A DNA stretch of 6,904 nucleotides from an uncultured Bacteroidales bacterium (GTDB lineage Bacteria; Bacteroidota; Bacteroidia; Bacteroidales; UBA932). Below the pieces are notes generated by a model, which ran no database searches, had not been told where the DNA came from, and worked only from the letters and a program-made list of their open reading frames with translations. Positions 1-5,697 of the stretch are shown here, piece by piece. Position numbers and translations under genes: made by a program. The stretch is from NCBI GenBank assembly GCA_947305045.1, contig CAMZCW010000123.1:1-6904 (forward strand), in the 5' to 3' direction. Within the stretch, counting starts at the first letter, position 1. Every line of letters begins with the position of its first letter.

Positions 1-621
1 TATGACCGCAAAGGCCCCAAGGTGTTCGCCGGTGAATACGCCTGCCATGCCAAGGGCAAAAAATGGAACCATTTCTACGCATCCCTCCTGGAGGCGGCCT
101 TCATGACCGGCATCGAGCGCAACGCGGACGTAGTGGAAATGGCCACCTACGCTCCCCTCTTTGCCCATGTGGAAGGCTGGCAGTGGCGTCCGGACCTCAT
201 CTGGTACGACAACCTGCGCAGTTTCCGTACTGTGAGCTGGCATGTCCAGCAGCTCTATGGCCGCTTCCGGGGCAGCAACTGCCTCAGCCTCACCATGAAC
301 GGAGCCAATGTTACCGGCGCGGAAGGCCAGGACGGCCTGTTCGCCAGCGCTGTTCTGGATGGCAGCAAGATTTACGTGAAAGTAGTGAACACCACCGACA
401 AGGCACAGGACATTGCCCTAAACTTCACCGGTCTCAAGAAAAAAGCCGTGGTAAAAGCCGTAGAAAGCTATCTGCTCAGCTGCCCGGAGCAGGATGGGGA
501 GAACAGTCTGGAGCGTCCGGACTACATCCAGCCCGCCCGGGTAACCTTCAGCGGAGAGGGCAAGAGCATCGCTGCCCGTGTCCCCGCCTACTCCTTCTGC
601 ATTTATGTATTGGAAAAATAA
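1..621 (+). CDS. Alpha-L-arabinofuranosidase, GH51-type (3' end only)
   Basis: This frame is open at the left edge, so only the last 206 residues are visible and the start lies outside the window. The fragment matches the end of the larger GH51 alpha-L-arabinofuranosidases, which remove terminal arabinofuranosyl units from arabinan and arabinoxylan. The motif VFAGEYA (visible residues 8-14) resembles the strand carrying the catalytic nucleophile, which would make Glu12 that residue. It is followed by EMATYAPLFAHVEGWQWRPD (44-63) and the family-typical DLIWYDN and SWHVQQLYG segments. From about residue 95 the chain turns into a beta-rich C-terminal domain (ASAVLDGSKIYVKVVN). The signal peptide, acid/base Glu and N-terminal domains cannot be judged. 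The galM gene begins 7 bases after the stop codon, suggesting one transcript. The family call is firm, but substrate specificity is inferred from the family. Confidence 0.88.
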   Translation, partial: YDRKGPKVFAGEYACHAKGKKWNHFYASLLEAAFMTGIERNADVVEMATYAPLFAHVEGWQWRPDLIWYDNLRSFRTVSWHVQQLYGRFRGSNCLSLTMNGANVTGAEGQDGLFASAVLDGSKIYVKVVNTTDKAQDIALNFTGLKKKAVVKAVESYLLSCPEQDGENSLERPDYIQPARVTFSGEGKSIAARVPAYSFCIYVLEK

Positions 622-628
622 CCACATC

Positions 629-1759
629 ATGAAAAAAACACTTTTCCTCCTGTGCGCAGCACTCGCAGTAGCCTGCGCCCCCAAGGCCCAGCTCACCAAG
701 AGCGGCCTCAACCCCCAAGACTTTGTAAACGAGTACAACGGCGAGCCCACCGCCCTGTACACGCTCACCAATGCCAACGGCATGGAGGTGTGCATCACCA
801 ACTTCGGCGGCCGCATCGTCTCCATCATGGTGCCGGACAAAAACGGCGAAATGAAGGATGTCGTGCTGGGCTTCAGCAAAGTGCAGGACTACTTCCCGGA
901 GCACAACGCCAGCGACTTTGGCGCCGCTATTGGCCGCTATGCCAACCGCATCAACCAGGGAAAAATCACCCTGGACGGCGTAGAATACCAGCTGCCGCAG
1001 AACAACTTCGGCCATTGCCTCCACGGCGGCCCCACCGGCTGGCAGTATCAGGTGTATGAGGTTGTAGAGGCCGATGCCACCCATGTGAAGCTCCTCCGCA
1101 CGTCTCCGGACGGCGACAACGCCTTTCCCGGCAACGTAAAAGCCTATGTAACCTACACGCTCACGGAGGATAATGCCATCGACATTGCCTATGAGGCCAC
1201 AACGGACGCCGCCACGGTCATCAACATGACCAACCATTCCTACTTCAACCTCTCCGGAGACCCTGCCGGCCACGGCATCGTAAAAGACGAGCTGTACATC
1301 AACGCTTCCAACTTCACCCCCGTGGACGACACCTACATGACCACCGGCGAAATCCGTCCGGTAGCGGGCACCCCGTTCGACTTCACCACGCCCAAGCTCA
1401 TCGGCCAGGACATTGCGGCCGACTGCGAGCAGCTCAAGAACGGCAACGGATACGACCACAACTGGTGCCTGGACACTGCCGGCGACATTTCCAAGGTAGC
1501 CTGCGAACTCTACTGCCCGGAAACCGGTATTGACCTTAAAGTCTATACGGACGAGCCCGGCGTGCAGGTGTACAGCGGCAACTTCCTGGACGGCACCGTC
1601 GTTGGCAAAAAGGGCATTACCTACATGATGCGCACCGGCATTTGCCTGGAAACCCAGAAATATCCGGACACGCCCAACAAGCCCGAGTGGCCCAGCGCCG
1701 TGCTTCGTCCCGGCGAAACATATACCAGCCACACCATTTTCGCTTTTGGCGTAAAATAG
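629..1759 (+). CDS. galM: Aldose 1-epimerase (galactose mutarotase), probable lipoprotein
   Basis: This 376-residue protein interconverts the alpha and beta anomers of galactose, glucose or arabinose. Family landmarks are present in order: NFGGRIVSI (58-66), IGRYANRI (101-108), LHGG with His132, NHSYFNLSG with His203, GYDHNW with Asp277, and GICLETQKYPDTPN with Glu341. By family analogy His132 and His203 assist catalysis and Glu341 is the base. The start at 629 was chosen because it gives a clean export signal, MKKTLFLLCAALAVAC; an in-frame start at 578 would overlap the arabinofuranosidase and bury this signal. LAVAC is an acceptable though imperfect lipobox, so Cys16 is the probable lipidation site. 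No acidic run follows the cysteine, so I see no Bacteroidota surface-export signal and favour a periplasm-facing lipoprotein. It probably shares a transcript with the upstream glycosidase and handles sugars that enzyme releases. Confidence 0.93.
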   Translation: MKKTLFLLCAALAVACAPKAQLTKSGLNPQDFVNEYNGEPTALYTLTNANGMEVCITNFGGRIVSIMVPDKNGEMKDVVLGFSKVQDYFPEHNASDFGAAIGRYANRINQGKITLDGVEYQLPQNNFGHCLHGGPTGWQYQVYEVVEADATHVKLLRTSPDGDNAFPGNVKAYVTYTLTEDNAIDIAYEATTDAATVINMTNHSYFNLSGDPAGHGIVKDELYINASNFTPVDDTYMTTGEIRPVAGTPFDFTTPKLIGQDIAADCEQLKNGNGYDHNWCLDTAGDISKVACELYCPETGIDLKVYTDEPGVQVYSGNFLDGTVVGKKGITYMMRTGICLETQKYPDTPNKPEWPSAVLRPGETYTSHTIFAFGVK

Positions 1760-1760
1760 T

Positions 1761-1768
1761 TATCTTTG
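1761..1768 (+). promoter_or_regulatory. Bacteroidota -7 promoter element for the transketolase genes
   Basis: TATCTTTG matches the Bacteroidota primary-sigma consensus TAnnTTTG and sits 21 bases before the chosen transketolase ATG, in the 30-base gap after galM. The -33 position about 20 bases upstream holds only a T run (TTTT, 1737-1740) inside the galM end, with no exact TTG, so strength is uncertain. It may give the transketolase genes, and the sigma-factor genes behind them, transcription separate from the glycosidase-galM transcript. Confidence 0.68.
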
Positions 1769-1789
1769 TCAATCTACATATACAATCAT

Positions 1790-2641
1790 ATGGCTAAAAC
1801 AAACGAAGAACTCAAGCAGATTGCCACACAGGTACGCAGGGACATCCTGCGCATGGTGTGCATGGCCAAAAGCGGACATCCGGGCGGTTCCATGGGCAGC
1901 ACGGACATCCTCACCACCCTGTATTTCAACCAGATGAACCAGAATCCCGCCACCTGGGCACGCGATGGCAAGGGACAGGACATGTTCATCCTGAGCGCCG
2001 GTCACATGACCCCGGTGTATTATTCCGTCCTCGCCCGCGCCGGTTATTTCCCGGCCAGTGAACTGGGCAGCTTCCGCCAGATGGGCACCCGCCTGCAGGG
2101 CCATCCGTCCATCCGTAAGGGCCTGCCGGGCATCTTCCAGGCCTCCGGCTCCCTGGGCCAGGGCCTAAGCGCCGCCTGCGGCCTTGCGCTGGGCAAAAAG
2201 CTGGACAAGGACAATAACTTTGTCTACTGCCTCTGCGGAGACGGCGAGTCCGAGGAAGGCCAAATCTGGGAAGCCGGCATGTTTGCCGTATTCCACAAGC
2301 TGGACAACCTCATTGCCATGACGGACTGGAACGGCAAGCAAATTGACGGTCCCGTGGATCAGGTAGCCGGCGAAGGCGACCTGGCCGCCAAATGGGAAGC
2401 CTGGGGCTGGAACGTGATTGTGGCCGACGGTCACGACTACGACTCCATCCAGAAAGCCTTTGAGCTGGCCAAGGCCGGAAAGGGCAGTGGAAAACCCAAC
2501 ATGATTCTGTTCAAGACAGAGATGGGTCATGGTGTAAGCTTTATGGCCGGCACCCACAAATGGCACGGTTCCGTTCCCAAGCCGGAACAGCTGGAACAGG
2601 CCCTGACCGAATTAGGTGAAACCCCCTTAGGAGATTTTTAA
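1790..2641 (+). CDS. Transketolase, N-terminal subunit
   Basis: This 283-residue protein is the thiamine-diphosphate-binding half of a split transketolase, a cytoplasmic pentose phosphate pathway enzyme that moves two-carbon ketol units between sugar phosphates. Visible motifs are SGHPGGSMG (28-36, His30), SAGHMTP (69-75, His72), ASGSLGQGL (118-126), and the cofactor/metal motif GDGESEEG (150-157) followed by Asn181 in DWNGKQIDG. KTEMGHGV (242-249) and HKWHG (256-260) close the domain. I prefer the ATG at 1790. The TTG at 1766 would overlap the TAnnTTTG promoter element and add eight unsupported residues. The other half begins one base after the stop, so the two are certainly co-transcribed and presumably form one complex. 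Their combined 600 residues are shorter than common single-chain transketolases of roughly 650-670. The link to arabinose use is inferred from the neighbours upstream. Confidence 0.95.
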   Translation: MAKTNEELKQIATQVRRDILRMVCMAKSGHPGGSMGSTDILTTLYFNQMNQNPATWARDGKGQDMFILSAGHMTPVYYSVLARAGYFPASELGSFRQMGTRLQGHPSIRKGLPGIFQASGSLGQGLSAACGLALGKKLDKDNNFVYCLCGDGESEEGQIWEAGMFAVFHKLDNLIAMTDWNGKQIDGPVDQVAGEGDLAAKWEAWGWNVIVADGHDYDSIQKAFELAKAGKGSGKPNMILFKTEMGHGVSFMAGTHKWHGSVPKPEQLEQALTELGETPLGDF

Positions 2642-2642
2642 T

Positions 2643-3596
2643 ATGAAAAAATATACAGATACAGGTAAGAAAGACACCCGCAGCGGTTTTGGTGTAGGTC
2701 TTCTGAAGGCCGGACAGGCCAACCCCAACGTAGTTGCCATGACGGCGGACCTCAAAGGCTCCCTGAAAATGGACGCTTTTGCCGCTGAATTCCCGGAGCG
2801 TTTCATCCAGTGCGGTATTGCAGAGGCCAATATGGTGGGAGCAGCCGCCGGTCTGGCCATCACCGGTAAAATTCCCTTCATCGGCTCCTTCGCAGAGTTT
2901 GTGACCGGCCGCGTGTACGACCAAATCCGTCAGGAAGTGGCCTACGGCAACACCAACGTCAAAATTGCCTCCTCCCACGCCGGTATCACCCTGGGCGAGG
3001 ACGGCGCCACGCACCAGACCATGGAAGACCTGGCCCTCATGCGCGCCCTTCCCGGCATGGTAGTGCTGAACCCCTGCGACTTCAACCAGACCATGCAGGC
3101 CACCATTGCCGCCGCCAAGTACAACGGCCCCGTGTACCTGCGTTTCGGTCGTCCCAATGTGCCCAACTTCACGGACGAGAACGAGCCCTTCGTGATTGGC
3201 AAGGCCATCGTACTCAATGAAGGCACGGATGTCACCCTCATCGCCACCGGTCACACCGTGTGGGAGAGCCTGCTGGCCGCAGAGGCCCTGGAGGCAGAGG
3301 GCATTAAGGCAGAGGTCATCAACATGGCCACCATCAAGCCCCTGGACGAGGAAGCCATCATCGCTTCTGCCAAGAAGACCGGCTGCGTGGTGGTTGCAGA
3401 GGAGCACAACATGGCCGGTGGCCTGGGCGAGGCCGTCGCCGGGGTGCTGGCCCGCGAACTGCCCACGCCCGTTGTCTTTGTCAACGGAGAAGACAAATTC
3501 GGCCAGTCTGGCACGCCTTCTGCATTAATGGCCGCGTATGGCCTGGACGCACCGCACATTGCGGAGGCCGCCAAGAAGGCCATCGCCAAAAAATAA
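2643..3596 (+). CDS. Transketolase, C-terminal subunit
   Basis: This 317-residue partner carries the pyrimidine-binding and C-terminal domains. RFIQCGIAEANMVGAAAGLA (53-72) contains Glu61, which by family analogy contacts the cofactor aminopyrimidine and is essential for its activation. GSFAEFVTGRVYDQIR (81-96), SSHAGITLGEDGATHQ (110-125) and RALPGMVVLNPCD (134-146) are typical of this domain. The last third (from about 190) is the C-terminal Rossmann-like domain, with TLIATGHTV, NMATIKPLD and EEHNMAGGLGEAVA. Deoxyxylulose-phosphate synthase shares the fold, but it is normally one chain of about 620 residues and the split layout favours transketolase. AGGAG at 2629-2633, 9 bases before the ATG, is Shine-Dalgarno-like, which is uncommon in this phylum; it lies inside the previous gene's codons and may be chance. 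The next gene starts directly after this stop codon. Confidence 0.95.
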   Translation: MKKYTDTGKKDTRSGFGVGLLKAGQANPNVVAMTADLKGSLKMDAFAAEFPERFIQCGIAEANMVGAAAGLAITGKIPFIGSFAEFVTGRVYDQIRQEVAYGNTNVKIASSHAGITLGEDGATHQTMEDLALMRALPGMVVLNPCDFNQTMQATIAAAKYNGPVYLRFGRPNVPNFTDENEPFVIGKAIVLNEGTDVTLIATGHTVWESLLAAEALEAEGIKAEVINMATIKPLDEEAIIASAKKTGCVVVAEEHNMAGGLGEAVAGVLARELPTPVVFVNGEDKFGQSGTPSALMAAYGLDAPHIAEAAKKAIAKK

Positions 3597-4112
3597 ATGG
3601 AAAACCTTGAGCAGGTATTTAACCAAATCGTAAAAGATTACAGCGAGCGCCTCTACTGGCACGTCCGCCGCATGGTGGGCTCCCACGAGGACGCGGACGA
3701 CCTGCTCCAGGACATTTTCCTGAAAATATGGACTGCGCTTCCTTCTTTCCGGGGGGAGGCGCAGCTTTATACCTGGGTATGGCGCATCGCCACCAACGAA
3801 ACCCTCAACTGGCTGCGCCGGGAGCGGGTGCGCGCCGCCCTGCGCTTCCAGAGCATCGACGCAGAACTGGAACGCCGGATCCTGGCCGATCCTTATTTTA
3901 ATGGTACGGATGCCCAGCGGGAGCTGTTCAAAGCGCTATCCCGCCTGCCGGAAAAACAGCGCCAGGTGTTTGTGATGCGCTGGTGGGACGAACTCTCGTA
4001 TGAGCAAATATCGGCCATTACCGGAACATCCGTAGGCGCACTTAAAGCCTCTTATCACATCGCGCAGGAAAAATTGAAATTAAACCTTTCGCAAGCGGAG
4101 GTGTCAAAGTAA
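3597..4112 (+). CDS. ECF-family RNA polymerase sigma factor
   Basis: This 171-residue protein has the two-domain layout of group IV (ECF) sigma factors, with no region 3. Region 2 spans about residues 11-77 and includes HEDADDLLQDIFLKIW (30-45), the core-polymerase and -10-binding part, then FRGEAQLYTWVWRIATNETL (51-70). Region 4 spans about 110-161, with the helix-turn-helix in LSYEQISAITGTSVGALKAS (133-152), a wording typical of Bacteroidota. The ATG follows the transketolase stop codon with no base between, so the gene must be transcribed from upstream or from a promoter inside the transketolase gene. A probable membrane anti-sigma factor starts 6 bases after the stop and a Spy-like exported protein follows, suggesting control by an envelope signal. 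Its regulon cannot be read from this window, and I saw no obvious self-recognised promoter. Confidence 0.94.
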   Translation: MENLEQVFNQIVKDYSERLYWHVRRMVGSHEDADDLLQDIFLKIWTALPSFRGEAQLYTWVWRIATNETLNWLRRERVRAALRFQSIDAELERRILADPYFNGTDAQRELFKALSRLPEKQRQVFVMRWWDELSYEQISAITGTSVGALKASYHIAQEKLKLNLSQAEVSK

Positions 4113-4118
4113 GCAGTT

Positions 4119-4490
4119 ATGGCAAAGAAAACTGGCATATCGGTCCCTGAAGGATACTTCGCCCAGCTGGAAACCCGGCTGCAAAGCATCCCTAACCAGG
4201 AGGTTCAGCCTACGGTGGTACAAAAAGTAGCGCCCTGGCTCGCGTACGCCGCCTCCCTGGCCATTTTGGCGGCCCTCGGCAACTTCATCTTCGGCCGTGC
4301 TGCAGCTACGGAAGAAGAAATGGGGCTGGATTACATCTCCTATCTGTCGCAGTCATTGGATCCGGACGGACAGATTGAGCTCATGGAGATGCCTGCCCTC
4401 ACCGAGGAGGACGATATCCGCAGTTTCCTGCTTGCCAGCAACATTCCCGTTGAACAATTAACAGAACTTGATTATGAAGAAGATTATTAG
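4119..4490 (+). CDS. Small single-span membrane protein, probable anti-sigma factor
   Basis: This 123-residue protein has a short N-terminal part (1-37), one clear membrane segment at about 38-59 (APWLAYAASLAILAALGNFI) and an acidic C-terminal tail rich in Glu and Asp. The basic residues Lys3, Lys4, Arg20 and Lys36 lie before the membrane segment, which predicts the N terminus in the cytoplasm and the tail in the periplasm. The start VPEGYFAQLETRL (9-21) resembles a motif I associate with small Bacteroidota proteins encoded beside ECF sigma factors. Position and topology suggest that the N-terminal part holds the sigma factor at the membrane, as CnrY does in the CnrYXH system. There is no zinc-binding anti-sigma motif. 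The 3' end overlaps the next gene by 17 bases, so translation is probably coupled. Anti-sigma function is inference from context, not from a recognised domain. Confidence 0.72.
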   Translation: MAKKTGISVPEGYFAQLETRLQSIPNQEVQPTVVQKVAPWLAYAASLAILAALGNFIFGRAAATEEEMGLDYISYLSQSLDPDGQIELMEMPALTEEDDIRSFLLASNIPVEQLTELDYEEDY

Positions 4491-4986
4491 CGTATTATGC
4501 GCCCTGGCACTGGTGAGTGCCGCGGCCTTTGCCCAGAAAGTAGAAAAGAAAGGCGACAAAGAGCAGTGGAGAGAAAAAGCCCGCGCAGAGCAGGTAGCCC
4601 TCATTACGGAGGAGCTCAACCTCACGGAAGCGGAAGCCCAGGCCTTCTGGCCGGTTTACAACGAGGTGCAGGGGCAACGCCGGGAAGCCTTCAAAGTGCA
4701 GATGGACGCCATGAAGGCCCTGAAAAAGGGCGTGAAAGCAGGCGACAAAACCGCCGACCTCCTGGACGCCTATCTGCAGGCCAAGGAAAAATGCAACGAG
4801 ATTGACGCCAAGGCCATCAAACGCTACAAGAAGGTGCTTTCCGACGAAAAAGTGGCCAAACTGGTGCTCGCAGAAGAAAAGTTCCGTCACCAGCAAATTG
4901 GCAAGCTGGGCCACAAGGGTGGGGAACGCCATCCCGGCCACAAAGGCAGCCAGCGTCCTTCCAAGGAGAATCCCGTGAAGGAATAA
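4474..4986 (+). CDS. Exported Spy/CpxP/CnrX-like helical protein, possible envelope sensor
   Basis: This 170-residue protein begins with a Sec signal peptide, MKKIISVLCALALVSAAAFA, probably cut before Gln21. The ATG at 4474 was preferred over a TTG at 4468 because it gives this standard signal. The mature part is highly charged and mostly helical. LNLTEAEAQAFWPVYNEVQ (49-67) corresponds to the first LTxxQ-like segment of the Spy/CpxP superfamily, and YKKVLSDEKVAKLVLAEEKF (118-137) to the second. Family members are periplasmic chaperones or, in CnrX, metal sensors that control an ECF sigma factor through a membrane anti-sigma factor. The tail (138-170) is rich in Lys, Gly and His, with His139, His147, His153 and His156 possibly binding metal. 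It is the last gene of its strand run, and its stop codon touches that of the opposing ABC gene. The ligand and a sensor rather than chaperone role are inferred. Confidence 0.78.
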   Translation: MKKIISVLCALALVSAAAFAQKVEKKGDKEQWREKARAEQVALITEELNLTEAEAQAFWPVYNEVQGQRREAFKVQMDAMKALKKGVKAGDKTADLLDAYLQAKEKCNEIDAKAIKRYKKVLSDEKVAKLVLAEEKFRHQQIGKLGHKGGERHPGHKGSQRPSKENPVKE

Positions 4987-5640
4987 TTACAGCCACGCAC
5001 CGTCCTGCAAGGTGCAGGTGCGGTCACACAATCCAGCCAGACCGGCGTCATGCGTAACGATGACAATGGTCTGGCTCAGTTTTTCCCTAAGCTGGAAGAA
5101 AAGTGCGTGAATCTCTTCTTTGGTGCGGGAATCCAGGTTGCCGGTGGGTTCATCGGCAAAGAGAATGGAAGGGGCATTTACCAGCGCCCGGGCGATGGCC
5201 ACGCGCTGCTGCTCACCGCCGGAAAGTTCCGAGGGCTTGTGCTGCAGGCGGTCCGTCAGGCCCACGGTGCCAAGCAGTTGCTCCGCCTTTTCCCGGGCTT
5301 GCCGGGGTTTTTCCCCGCCGATAAGCGCCGGAATCATCACATTCTCCAGGGCGGTAAACTCCGGCAACAGGTGGTGCGCCTGGAACACAAAACCAATTTT
5401 GCGGTTGCGGAAGGCCGATAAGTCCTTCTGCGAAAGGCGGATCACATCTGTACCGGCAATCGTGAGCGAGCCGGCGTCCGGCGTGAGCAGCGTCCCCAGA
5501 ATTTGCAGGAGGGTGGATTTTCCGGCACCGGAGGCGCCCACGATGGCGACCACCTCGGCGGTATCGGCACAAAAATCCACGCCCTTGAGGACCGGCAGTG
5601 CGCCAAAAGACTTTACAATATTCTTGGCTTCAATTATCAT
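4987..5640 (-). CDS. lolD: ABC transporter ATP-binding protein, LolD-type
   Basis: This complete 217-residue ATPase has all key motifs: Walker [10 protein letters not shown] (35-43), Q-loop Gln87, signature LSGGEQQR (139-146), Walker B ILFADE (159-164), D-loop NLDS (168-171) and H-loop His197. [18 protein letters not shown] (87-104) is characteristic of LolD, the ATPase that powers release of lipoproteins from the inner membrane toward the outer membrane. The wider group includes MacB- and FtsE-like ATPases, so the exact substrate is less certain than the family. The frame stays open upstream to 5847, but I chose the ATG at 5638-5640 because [13 protein letters not shown] is the normal family start and a promoter lies just before it. 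No permease gene adjoins it: the next gene downstream is convergent and ends at its stop codon. It therefore appears to be a single-gene transcript whose membrane partner is encoded elsewhere. Confidence 0.9.
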   Translation of the reverse strand: MIIEAKNIVKSFGALPVLKGVDFCADTAEVVAIVGASGAGKSTLLQILGTLLTPDAGSLTIAGTDVIRLSQKDLSAFRNRKIGFVFQAHHLLPEFTALENVMIPALIGGEKPRQAREKAEQLLGTVGLTDRLQHKPSELSGGEQQRVAIARALVNAPSILFADEPTGNLDSRTKEEIHALFFQLREKLSQTIVIVTHDAGLAGLCDRTCTLQDGAWL

Positions 5641-5654
5641 TTTCACTATCTTTG
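5624..5654 (+). promoter_or_regulatory. Promoter of the phospholipase D-family gene
   Basis: TTG (5624-5626), a 20-base spacer and TATCTTTG (5647-5654) match the Bacteroidota -33/-7 promoter layout. Transcription should begin near 5660, about 24 bases before the TTG start codon of the downstream gene. The -33 end lies inside the first codons of lolD. The element faces an equivalent promoter on the other strand. Confidence 0.78.
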
Positions 5655-5675
5655 CATGCTGATTTACAAAGATAG
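5646..5675. repeat. Perfect 9-base inverted repeat joining two promoters
   Basis: CTATCTTTG (5646-5654) and CAAAGATAG (5667-5675) are exact reverse complements separated by 12 bases. Each arm contains one TAnnTTTG element, so the repeat is largely explained by two facing promoters. The extra matching C/G base pair outside the elements and the perfect symmetry leave room for a second role as a binding site for a dimeric regulator. Confidence 0.8.
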
Positions 5676-5697
5676 GAACAATCTTGCAAACGCGCAA
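5667..5697 (-). promoter_or_regulatory. Promoter of the LolD-type ABC gene
   Basis: Read on the minus strand, TTG (CAA at 5695-5697), a 20-base spacer and TATCTTTG (CAAAGATA at 5667-5674) match the Bacteroidota -33/-7 layout. Transcription should start near 5661, about 20 bases before the lolD ATG. The -33 end overlaps the first codons of the phospholipase D-family gene. Confidence 0.76.

Noticed and set aside
548..1732. Long minus-strand open frame (394 codons) opposite galM
   Set aside because: It lies antisense to a clearly recognised enzyme. Its translation is Val/Gly/His-rich with no domain, and such long antisense frames are expected from GC-rich third codon positions.
2541..3407. Minus-strand open frame (288 codons) opposite the transketolase genes
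   Set aside because: It spans the junction of two solidly identified transketolase genes and shows only the biased composition of an antisense frame.
4097..4101. GGAGG as a ribosome binding site for the anti-sigma gene
   Set aside because: It is 17 bases from the ATG, too far for normal use, and Bacteroidota rarely rely on Shine-Dalgarno pairing.
4996..5022. Hairpin CCTGCA-AGG-TGCAGG near the lolD 3' end as a terminator
   Set aside because: The 6-base stem (5004-5009 with 5013-5018) lies inside the lolD coding region and is not followed by a T run in either direction.
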